From positions 1 through 9,788 of the forward strand of contig CAJONN010000060.1 in the NCBI GenBank assembly GCA_905235955.1: DNA of 9,788 nucleotides. Reading direction: 5' to 3'. The notes under the pieces were generated by a model that did no database searches, was not told the DNA's origin, and saw only the letters and a program-made list of their open reading frames with translations. The translations under genes and the position numbers were made by a program. This document shows positions 1 to 6,172 of this stretch, in pieces. Every line of letters starts with the position of its first letter. The stretch's first letter is position 1. This DNA comes from an uncultured Marinilabiliaceae bacterium. Lineage in GTDB: Bacteria > Bacteroidota > Bacteroidia > Bacteroidales > Marinilabiliaceae.

Positions 1-4
1 TTTG

Positions 5-90
5 TTACTTTTTATTTCGCTACGCTCAATCATCGTTGAGTCTGTCGGCACAGACCCGAAGATGATTGAGCGTAGCGAAATAAAAAGTAA
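5..90. repeat. Long palindrome with 30-bp perfect arms
   Basis: Positions 5-34 are the exact reverse complement of 61-90. The 26-nt centre holds a second small hairpin, GTCTGT (40-45) and ACAGAC (50-55) around a CGGC loop, so the whole block can fold into one nearly continuous hairpin of about 86 nt. The arms contain CGCTACGCTCAA and its complement. It is unlike an intrinsic terminator: the stem is long, its outer part is AT-rich, and no T-run follows on either strand. A dispersed palindromic (REP-like or MITE-like) element is my inference, and a search of the genome for further copies would decide it. The structure itself is directly visible. Confidence 0.85.
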
Positions 91-137
91 AAGACTAATA
101 AAAAGCCGTGTTTGGGGACTTGTTTGCAGAACATTTC

Positions 138-157
138 TACTTGCGAAAGTTGAGTAA
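138..157 (+). repeat. Left copy of paired 20-mer upstream element
   Basis: TACTTGCGAAAGTTGAGTAA lies about 100 nt upstream of the phoH start. A version with 18 of 20 bases identical occurs on the - strand at 9588-9607, upstream of the wza-like operon. Relative to the downstream gene, both copies have the same orientation. The role is unknown: it could be a dispersed repeat or a shared regulatory site. Confidence 0.5.
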
Positions 158-214
158 ATAAAATAACCATGAAGCATTTTTTAATAAAAGAGTAGTGATT
201 TCGCTATTAATTTC

Positions 215-222
215 TAATTTTG
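215..222 (+). promoter_or_regulatory. Putative -7 box for phoH-purC
   Basis: TAATTTTG matches the Bacteroidetes primary sigma -7 consensus TAnnTTTG. It lies 35 nt before the ATG at 258, giving a leader of roughly 30 nt. No convincing TTTG -33 element is found 19-21 nt upstream, so this is a half-site match only. If correct, it excludes the in-frame GTG at 195 as a start, since that codon would precede the transcript. Confidence 0.4.
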
Positions 223-257
223 TGTGGTCAAAAAAAATAGCATCTGACACATACACA

Positions 258-1247
258 ATGATTGAAAAACTGATCTACTTAGACACAGTTGACCTCATAG
301 AGTTCTGTGGCGCGCAAAACGCCAAAATGGAACTTATACGCAACAACTTCCCAAAACTCAAAATAGTTTGTAGGGGCAATTGGATAAAAGCTATGGGCGA
401 AGCTGAAGAAGTGGCCGACTTTGAAGAAAAAATAGGTCAGATGATGAGCTACTACAATGAGCACAACGTCTTGACCGAACAAGCCATACTCAACATAGCC
501 ACAGGCGCACTCAACCCACAACTAAGTAGTACCGATGCTACCACCGTAGTGCACAGCATCGATGGGCATCCAATCAAAGCACGCTCGGCCAACCAGCAGC
601 AAATGATAGATGCAGCCACTGAGCACGATATGATATTTGCTATCGGTCCGGCAGGCTCAGGCAAAACATATTTAGCAATAGCACTTGCAGTTAGAGCCCT
701 CAAAGCCAAGCAAGTAAAACGAATTATACTGAGTCGCCCAGCCGTTGAAGCTGGTGAAAAATTAGGTTTCTTGCCGGGCGATATGAAAGAAAAAATAGAC
801 CCCTATTTACAGCCACTCTACGACGCTTTGCAAGACATGATTCCACCACTTAAACTCAAAGAGATGATGGAAACAGGCGTAATACAGATAGCACCATTGG
901 CATTCATGCGAGGTCGAACATTGAGCAACGCCTTTGTTATTCTTGACGAAGCACAAAACACTACCGTGCCACAGATAAAAATGTTTTTGACACGCATGGG
1001 ACTCAATACCAAATTTGTTATCACTGGCGACATTACCCAAATAGACCTTCCACATCAGAGCCTAAGCGGACTAATATATTCCACCTCCGTATTGCGCAAC
1101 GTGAAAGGCGTAAAAGTAATAGAATTTGGTGCCAACGACATAGTGCGTCACAAACTTGTGCAACGTATAGTTGAAGCCTTTGAAAAGGCCGAAAAAAAAG
1201 AAAAAAAGAAAGAAAAAAACTCAATTAATATAAAAAACAATGAGTAA
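258..1247 (+). CDS. phoH: PhoH family ATPase
   Basis: A 329-residue PhoH-type P-loop ATPase, cytoplasmic. PhoH proteins are thought to act on RNA (some relatives are fused to RNase or helicase functions), but their exact role is unsettled. The N-terminal part (about 1-100) is the small RNA-binding-like region usual in long PhoH proteins. The ATPase core carries Walker A GPAGSGKT at 130-137 and Walker [11 protein letters not shown] at 225-234 (D230, E231). A conserved [17 protein letters not shown] block lies at 159-175. The ATG at 258 is chosen over an in-frame GTG at 195 because the family starts near the [10 protein letters not shown] segment and a -7 box lies between the two. The C-terminus (310-320) is a lysine/glutamate-rich tail encoded by long A-tracts. 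Its last 8 nt overlap purC, which suggests coupled expression. Confidence 0.95.
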   Translation: MIEKLIYLDTVDLIEFCGAQNAKMELIRNNFPKLKIVCRGNWIKAMGEAEEVADFEEKIGQMMSYYNEHNVLTEQAILNIATGALNPQLSSTDATTVVHSIDGHPIKARSANQQQMIDAATEHDMIFAIGPAGSGKTYLAIALAVRALKAKQVKRIILSRPAVEAGEKLGFLPGDMKEKIDPYLQPLYDALQDMIPPLKLKEMMETGVIQIAPLAFMRGRTLSNAFVILDEAQNTTVPQIKMFLTRMGLNTKFVITGDITQIDLPHQSLSGLIYSTSVLRNVKGVKVIEFGANDIVRHKLVQRIVEAFEKAEKKEKKKEKNSINIKNNE

Positions 1248-2178
1248 GGCAATAGTAGAAACAAACTTCAAGTTTCCGGGCTTGAAGAGCCTTTACAAAG
1301 GCAAAGTGCGCGACGTATACAACATCGCCGACCGATATATGGTAATGGTTGTAAGTGACCGCATCTCAGCATTCGACGTAGTGCTGCCCAAAGGCATTCC
1401 GTTCAAAGGACAAGTACTCAACCAAATAGCATCAAAATTTTTGGATGCTACACAAGACATTGTTCCGAACTGGAAAATAGCCACTCCTGACCCACAAGTA
1501 ACCATCGGCCTGAAGTGCGAACCATTTCGCGTAGAGATGGTCATACGTGGCTACCTTACTGGTAGCGCTTGGCGCGAATACAAAGCTGGCGTACGCGAAA
1601 TTTGCGGCATAAAACTGCCCGAAGGTATGAAAGAAAACCAAAAATTTCCATCGCCCATTATCACCCCAACAACTAAAGCTGATGAAGGACACGACCAAAA
1701 TATCTCGAAAGAGGAGATAATAGCTCAAGGTCTTGTAAGCGCTGAAGACTATGCACAAATAGAAAAATATACCTACGCACTCTTCCAGCGTGGTACCGAA
1801 ATAGCTGCAAATAAGGGACTTATCTTGGTTGATACAAAATATGAATTTGGTAAGAAAGATGGCAAAATATATCTCATCGACGAAATTCATACGCCAGACT
1901 CAAGTCGCTACTTCTACAGCGAAGGCTACCAAGAACGCTTCGAAAAAGGTGAGCCACAACGCCAACTCTCAAAAGAATTTGTACGTCAGTGGCTTATGGA
2001 TAACGGCTTCCAAGGCAAAGACGGACAAAAAGTGCCAGAGATGACAGAAGAGATAATAAATAGCATCACAGAACGCTACATAGAACTCTATGAACACATC
2101 ACAGGCGACAAATTTGTGAAGCACGAAACCAACGAACAAACCATAGAGAAAAACGTATCGCTCTTTTTAGAACATTAA
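1240..2178 (+). CDS. purC: Phosphoribosylaminoimidazole-succinocarboxamide synthase
   Basis: SAICAR synthetase, 312 residues, joins aspartate to CAIR using ATP in purine synthesis (cytoplasm). Family motifs are in order: YKGKVRDVY at 19-27 (nucleotide-binding loop), SDRISAFD at 39-46, [14 protein letters not shown] at 101-114, LVDTKYEFG at 196-204 and the signature [13 protein letters not shown] at 212-224. The length matches the longer, roughly 300-residue form of PurC, not the roughly 240-residue E. coli form. The start codon lies inside the last codons of phoH (8-nt overlap, different frame), so it is probably translated from the same mRNA. A hairpin terminator follows the stop within about 35 nt. 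All motifs are intact and the identification is firm. Confidence 0.97.
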   Translation: MSKAIVETNFKFPGLKSLYKGKVRDVYNIADRYMVMVVSDRISAFDVVLPKGIPFKGQVLNQIASKFLDATQDIVPNWKIATPDPQVTIGLKCEPFRVEMVIRGYLTGSAWREYKAGVREICGIKLPEGMKENQKFPSPIITPTTKADEGHDQNISKEEIIAQGLVSAEDYAQIEKYTYALFQRGTEIAANKGLILVDTKYEFGKKDGKIYLIDEIHTPDSSRYFYSEGYQERFEKGEPQRQLSKEFVRQWLMDNGFQGKDGQKVPEMTEEIINSITERYIELYEHITGDKFVKHETNEQTIEKNVSLFLEH

Positions 2179-2209
2179 GAGGAAATATACATCTTTCTCA
2201 AAACTAAAT

Positions 2210-2245
2210 ATGCACCTAATGCTCCTTAGTGTTAGGTGCATTTTG
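2210..2245 (+). terminator. Intrinsic terminator after purC
   Basis: ATGCACCTAA (2210-2219) pairs perfectly with TTAGGTGCAT (2232-2241) around a 12-nt loop, and the 3' side runs into TTTT. It sits about 30 nt after the purC stop and before the prs promoter, so it probably ends the phoH-purC transcript. Confidence 0.8.
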
Positions 2246-2362
2246 CATCTTGAAGTGAGAAAAAAAGCATTTTACAACTAAAGAACCTCGATAAAGTTGA
2301 ATAAAATAAAAAGAGTTTGAGATATTTAACAAAGAGTGAGTTATACTCATTGCAATAATTAC

Positions 2363-2370
2363 TACCTTTG
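2363..2370 (+). promoter_or_regulatory. Putative -7 box for prs
   Basis: TACCTTTG, followed by C, is a full match to the Bacteroidetes -7 consensus TAnnTTTG. Transcription would start near 2376 and leave a 50-nt A-rich leader ahead of the ATG at 2426. No TTTG is found at the usual -33 distance. The box lies downstream of the in-frame ATG at 2336, which argues against that codon as the start of prs. Confidence 0.55.
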
Positions 2371-2425
2371 CCAAAAGAATAGAACCAATAATCTCAACAA
2401 AAAACAAAAAAAACGCATCAGTAAA

Positions 2426-3370
2426 ATGCAACCCCAGTCATTCATCAAACTCTTTTCGGGTACCAATACGAAGTATCTGGCAGATAAAATTGCAGTGTCG
2501 TTTGGTCAGGAACTTGGCAAAGTTCATAAAATTGACTTCAGCGACGGAGAATACACCGTCAAATTTGACGAAACAATACGTGGTTCACACGTGTTTCTGA
2601 TTCAAAGCACATTTCCACCTGCCGACAATTTGTTCGAATTGCTCATGATGATTGATGCTGCCAAACGTGCCTCTGCATCAAAAATCATAGCCGTAATGCC
2701 ATACTTCGGATATGCTCGCCAAGATCGTAAAGATCAGCCTCGTGTAGCCATTGGAGCTAAACTTGTAGCTGATTTGCTCACTGCTGCCGGTGTAAACCGC
2801 ATAATAACTATGGACTTGCATGCTGACCAAATTCAGGGCTTCTTCAACATTCCGGTCGACCACCTCTATGCGTCTACCATTTTCGTTCCGTATATTCAGC
2901 AACTCGGACTCGAAAATATGGTGATAGCTTCGCCTGATGCTGGTGGCTCTAAGCGCGCTCATAGCTACTCAAAGCACTTTGGCGTGCCTATGGTTATTTG
3001 CCACAAATATCGTCCGAAACCAAACGTAGTTGGTGAGCTGCGCGTCATTGGTGACGTAAAGGGCAAAAACGTTATTCTGATGGACGATATGATTGACACT
3101 GCTGGTACACTTACCGCTGCTGCCGACAAGATGATAGAGGAGGGAGCACTCAGTGTTCGCGCCTTCGCTACTCATGGCGTGTTGTCAGGTCCGGCATACG
3201 AGAATATCAACAACTCAAAAATTACAGAAGTGGTGCTGACCGACTCTATTCCACTTCGTCAGAGTTCGCCTAAAATAAAAATTCTTTCAGTGGCAGATAT
3301 GTTTGCTGAAACTATTGCTTGCGTCTACAACAACGAAACTATTACCAAACATTTCGTTTTCCGCAAGTAA
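2426..3370 (+). CDS. prs: Ribose-phosphate pyrophosphokinase
   Basis: PRPP synthetase, 314 residues, transfers pyrophosphate from ATP to ribose 5-phosphate. The product PRPP feeds purine, pyrimidine, histidine, tryptophan and NAD synthesis. Visible motifs are FSDGE at 38-42, the MPYFGYARQDRK segment at 91-102 (ATP-binding flexible loop region), the PRPP synthetase signature DLHADQIQGFFNIPVD at 130-145, and the ribose-phosphate loop with DDMIDTAGT at 220-228. The frame is open back to an ATG at 2336, but the family N-terminus corresponds to MQPQSFIKLFSGTN, preceded by a typical A-rich leader and a promoter box, so 2426 is the start. It appears to be its own transcription unit, bounded by the purC terminator and a bidirectional terminator. 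Confidence 0.97.
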   Translation: MQPQSFIKLFSGTNTKYLADKIAVSFGQELGKVHKIDFSDGEYTVKFDETIRGSHVFLIQSTFPPADNLFELLMMIDAAKRASASKIIAVMPYFGYARQDRKDQPRVAIGAKLVADLLTAAGVNRIITMDLHADQIQGFFNIPVDHLYASTIFVPYIQQLGLENMVIASPDAGGSKRAHSYSKHFGVPMVICHKYRPKPNVVGELRVIGDVKGKNVILMDDMIDTAGTLTAAADKMIEEGALSVRAFATHGVLSGPAYENINNSKITEVVLTDSIPLRQSSPKIKILSVADMFAETIACVYNNETITKHFVFRK

Positions 3371-3391
3371 AAGAAAACTGAAATAATATAA

Positions 3392-3443
3392 AAAGAACTG
3401 CTTCAGAAAAAGAGAATCGTTCTCTTGATTGAAGCAGTTCTTT
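3392..3443. terminator. Bidirectional terminator between prs and SDR
   Basis: AAAGAACTGCTTCA (3392-3405) is the exact reverse complement of 3430-3443. Nested inside, AAGAGAA (3410-3416) pairs with TTCTCTT (3420-3426). The result is one long two-part stem. T-rich sequence follows on the + strand (TTTATTTATT), and on the - strand the exit is also T-rich. It sits between convergent genes and can end both. Confidence 0.88.
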
Positions 3444-3471
3444 ATTTATTATAAAATGAAAAGACTTCTTT

Positions 3472-4239
3472 TTATTTAGTGTGTCTGTCTACGTAGTAGG
3501 GCATAGCTTGTTGAGTTGGCATTATGAGCATGTCGTTGACGCACACATGGTCAGGGCGAGTAACGATAAACTCTATAGCCGAGGCTATATCGTCAGCCGA
3601 AAGCGGTTTGACACCCTCATATACTTTGCGAGCACGCTCTATATCGCCTCTGTAGCGCACAGTAGAAAATTCAGTGTTGACCATGCCCGGTGCTATTGAC
3701 GACACTTTGATGCCATATTGTAGCAAATCTACGCGCATAGCTTGTGTGATAGCGTCTACGGCATGTTTTGTAGCGCAGTAGACGTTGCCACCATAGTATA
3801 TGTGCCTTCCGGCTACGCTCGATATGTTGATGATATGCCCAAAACCATTTTGTTTCATGGTGTTTGAAACAAGTTGCGATATGTAGAGCAATCCCTTTAC
3901 GTTGGTGTCTATCATTTGGTCCCACTCATTGTCATCGCACATTTCAAAGCTGTCGTCGCCCAAAGCCAAGCCAGCATTGTTTACCAATACCATCAAGTGT
4001 TTTTTCCATGAGTCGGGCAGCATATCGTATGAGTCGAAGACATCAAGTTTGTCTCTAATGTCAAAGTTGAGTATATATGATTCTACACCAGATGTTTTTT
4101 CTATTTCTCTACAAAGATCTTGCAACAAGGGCAAACGCCTACCTGTAATGGCTATGTTGTAGCCACGGCGAGCAAGCATCAACGCTGTGGCGCGCCCAAT
4201 GCCTGATGTTGCTCCTGTTACTATTGCTGTTTTTATCAT
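3472..4239 (-). CDS. Short-chain dehydrogenase/reductase, YdfG-like
   Basis: A classical SDR oxidoreductase of 255 residues, cytoplasmic, using NAD(P)H. It has the cofactor motif TGATSGIG at 8-15, NNAG at 87-90, N113, the catalytic serine in NISSVAG (S141), YxxxK with Y154 and K158, and PG at 184-185. The arginines R34-R35 just after the second strand suggest preference for NADP. The overall pattern resembles the YdfG group, whose E. coli member oxidises 3-hydroxy acids and serine, but SDR substrates cannot be read from sequence. It lies 41 nt downstream of the membrane-NUDIX gene on the same strand. A strong promoter match in that gap suggests it can be transcribed on its own, so membership of the export operon is uncertain. 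All catalytic residues are present. Confidence 0.9.
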   Translation of the reverse strand: MIKTAIVTGATSGIGRATALMLARRGYNIAITGRRLPLLQDLCREIEKTSGVESYILNFDIRDKLDVFDSYDMLPDSWKKHLMVLVNNAGLALGDDSFEMCDDNEWDQMIDTNVKGLLYISQLVSNTMKQNGFGHIINISSVAGRHIYYGGNVYCATKHAVDAITQAMRVDLLQYGIKVSSIAPGMVNTEFSTVRYRGDIERARKVYEGVKPLSADDIASAIEFIVTRPDHVCVNDMLIMPTQQAMPYYVDRHTK

Positions 4240-4264
4240 ATATTGAGGACAATATTTAAACGTG

Positions 4265-4296
4265 CAAATTTATTATTTTTTTAGATATATGGCAAA
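4265..4296 (-). promoter_or_regulatory. Putative promoter for the SDR gene
   Basis: On the - strand, TTTG (4293-4296) is followed after 20 nt by TAAATTTG (4265-4272). This is a full match, with normal spacing, to the Bacteroidetes sigma consensus TTTG-N19-21-TAnnTTTG, and it is the best promoter in the window. The -33 part lies in the last codons of the membrane-NUDIX gene. Transcription would begin near 4258, leaving a leader of about 20 nt. That leader contains a small AT-rich inverted repeat, ATATTG (4240-4245) and CAATAT (4250-4255), touching the start codon. Confidence 0.6.
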
Positions 4297-5321
4297 ATCA
4301 GTTCAATAAGTTCTTTTTCCAAATTTGGTGTAAATACCTCTTTGCCTATATTGGCTTTAAGCTCTTCTTTGGTCCAAAAACGTAGTTCGTCAACTTCACC
4401 TATATTTTTTGTGGTAAATGGTCCGGCAGAGTTTGTGATGAATGAGAATATATATTCATGCTCTACAGTACTTTGCCATACGTAGGTTTTGAGTAGTTTG
4501 GCTTCAAATTTGGCAAGTCCTATCTCTTCCCATACTTCGCGAGCCAATGCGGTGTCTATTTTTTCGCCAGCGGCTATATGTCCGCCAACGGCTGTATCCC
4601 ACTTGCTGGGTTGTATTTTTTTTGTTTTGGGTCTAAGTTGCAAAAGTAGTTTACCATTGTTGACTACGTGCAGATGCACAACGGGGTGTAGCCACAGTGA
4701 GCCGTTGTGTACCAATGGTCGCGGACATTGTCCAACCACTTTGCCCTCGGCATCGACGAGTGGAACCCATTCGGCTTTTCGGTAGCGGAAGTAGTTGATG
4801 CGGCCAACCAATATTTCAGTGGCTACTGCAGCTGATATTATGGTTGTGATTCCCCAGTTGTCAGTCCAAAGCTCAAATGTTGTTTGCGAGAAGATGGTGT
4901 AGCTCAGGGCAAAAAGTGCTGCTCCTACTATGCACCATATTCCCATTCGCATTTGTGCATAATGTATGTTGGCTACAGCATACGGGTTGCGTGCAATAGC
5001 TTCTGTGCTGACACCTGTGAGCTCAAATAGGTTGATAATATGCTTTGCCGACATTATTAGTAGCACGCCCATAAAACCAAAGCATATAGCTTGCGGATAG
5101 GGTATGAGTTCGAGCACTGCAAATAAGCCTATTAGCGCTAAGTCTGACACATAATGCGTTAGGTTGCCTTTGTGCATAATGAGGTATCGCAGAATGGCAA
5201 CAATAGGTATCAGTGCTGATAGCGCTATAGCTATCCACACGCCCCATAGATACTCTGCAACAAAGTAGAGTAGTAGTGGCAAGAGAAAAACAACGAGTTT
5301 TTTCTGAGTAGAGTTTATCAC
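4281..5321 (-). CDS. Membrane protein with C-terminal NUDIX hydrolase domain
   Basis: A two-part protein of 346 residues. Residues 1-180 hold about six hydrophobic segments (roughly 9-26, 28-48, 60-75, 78-93, 127-147, 155-175). I do not firmly recognise this part; it faintly recalls the YciB/septation-protein type. Residues 185-346 are a NUDIX hydrolase with a complete box, G247-x5-E253-x7-REVWEEIGL (261-269). Preceding segments EWVPLVDAEGKVVGQ and LHPVVHLHVV are typical of the YfcD/IDI-like group. NUDIX enzymes hydrolyse nucleoside-diphosphate-linked compounds; the substrate here is unknown, though nucleotide sugars or polyprenyl diphosphates would suit the location. The start is GTG, and its GTGA overlap with the upstream stop indicates translational coupling to the lipoprotein gene. 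The frame is continuous and the fusion looks genuine. Confidence 0.88.
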   Translation of the reverse strand: MINSTQKKLVVFLLPLLLYFVAEYLWGVWIAIALSALIPIVAILRYLIMHKGNLTHYVSDLALIGLFAVLELIPYPQAICFGFMGVLLIMSAKHIINLFELTGVSTEAIARNPYAVANIHYAQMRMGIWCIVGAALFALSYTIFSQTTFELWTDNWGITTIISAAVATEILVGRINYFRYRKAEWVPLVDAEGKVVGQCPRPLVHNGSLWLHPVVHLHVVNNGKLLLQLRPKTKKIQPSKWDTAVGGHIAAGEKIDTALAREVWEEIGLAKFEAKLLKTYVWQSTVEHEYIFSFITNSAGPFTTKNIGEVDELRFWTKEELKANIGKEVFTPNLEKELIELILPYI

Positions 5322-6172
5322 TTCAAGAGGCGTTGTAGTGCCTTAGCCTTAGCTGGCTGGTCGAGGCGGTTGTTGATGTTGATCAGATACTTTATTGTTG
5401 GTACATCGTCGGGTTGCAGAGCGTGTACCTTGTCGAGGTAGTCGCGGCTCTTGACGTATACTGCCGATATGCGCTTTAGGTCGCGACGCAAGTAGGCGTA
5501 GGTTGTGTTGTTTTTGTTGCGGTTGTATTCGTCCATTGCCTTTTTGTAGTCGGCTTCAGCCGCATTGTAGGTTTGCACGCCCAAATATTTGAGTGCTGTT
5601 ATTTGGTTGGCATTGTCGCTCAAGGCATTTTGGCATATCTGAGTAAGCTCTTTTTCGTTTTTTTCGTTTTTTACAAAGCTAAAATATTTCTCAAAACATT
5701 GTGAACGCACTTGGGTCGAAGCCTGATTGTATACTCCAATAAGTTTATTGTCAGAGCGTTGGCTGTAGTAGACTGACAATATGTCAAATATGTTTTTGGG
5801 GTAGATGCTTTGGAAGAAACTGATGTTGTTTTCAATTACAAATGCTTGCGACTGATAGTTTTGTATTGAGTCAGCAAACTGATTGAAGCCGTTTTTTAGC
5901 TCTGTGTCTATTTTTATATGTTGGGCTGCATTGGTAGCTGTAGCAAAATCTTTGGTGTGTAGTGCTGCGCTGGCTATGTTGTGCCATACAATACTATCGC
6001 GCGAGAGTGTGTCTATCTGTTGGTAAGCCAACAATGCGTTGGTATATTCGCCTTTGCTATAATAGGCATCGGCTTGGGCTCGCGGAGTGAGTTCAACGTG
6101 TTTGCTTACATTACATGAAAAAAGAGCTAATGTTATGCTCAGAGTAAAAACTAATTGCTTAATCTTCAACAT
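5318..6172 (-). CDS. TPR-containing lipoprotein in polysaccharide export operon
   Basis: A predicted lipoprotein of 284 residues. Its signal peptide has lysines at 3 and 5, a hydrophobic core, and the lipobox LFSC with the acylated cysteine at 20. The mature part starts with TPR-like helical pairs (about 31-55 and 60-90; note AYYSKGEYTNALLAYQQI). The C-terminal helical region (about 190-284) also looks TPR-like. No enzymatic motif is seen, so a scaffold or docking role at the periplasmic face is inferred. The frame is open further upstream to 6277, but that extension only reads the Gly-Tyr repeat of wzc in another frame. The ATG at 6172 directly gives the signal peptide. It overlaps the end of wzc by 14 nt and the following gene by 4 nt. 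I cannot name the family. Confidence 0.85.
   Translation of the reverse strand: MLKIKQLVFTLSITLALFSCNVSKHVELTPRAQADAYYSKGEYTNALLAYQQIDTLSRDSIVWHNIASAALHTKDFATATNAAQHIKIDTELKNGFNQFADSIQNYQSQAFVIENNISFFQSIYPKNIFDILSVYYSQRSDNKLIGVYNQASTQVRSQCFEKYFSFVKNEKNEKELTQICQNALSDNANQITALKYLGVQTYNAAEADYKKAMDEYNRNKNNTTYAYLRRDLKRISAVYVKSRDYLDKVHALQPDDVPTIKYLININNRLDQPAKAKALQRLLK

Noticed and set aside
5..90. Palindrome as an intrinsic terminator of a gene to the left
   Set aside because: No T-run follows the stem on either strand and the 30-bp AT-rich stem is far longer than usual, so I describe it as a repeat instead.
195..257. Extended PhoH N-terminus from a GTG at 195
   Set aside because: It adds 21 residues not expected in the family and begins upstream of the -7 box at 215-222. 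The ATG at 258 gives the usual N-terminus.
1186..1247. Programmed frameshift joining PhoH to PurC at the A-tracts
   Set aside because: In the purC frame there is a stop (TAA at 1231-1233) between the A-tracts and the purC start, so no fusion can be made by a shift there.
1432..1890. Long open frame on the - strand inside purC (152 codons)
   Set aside because: It lies wholly within a gene with intact motifs, shows no recognisable domain, and is explained as an antisense reading of it.
2336..2425. Extended PRPP synthetase N-terminus from an ATG at 2336
   Set aside because: The extra 30 residues are a translated A-rich leader, and the start would lie before the -7 box at 2363-2370.
2216..2431. 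Small - strand hydrophobic frame between purC and prs
   Set aside because: It begins inside the prs start and runs through the prs promoter and the purC terminator. The hydrophobic look comes from reading A-rich sequence backwards.
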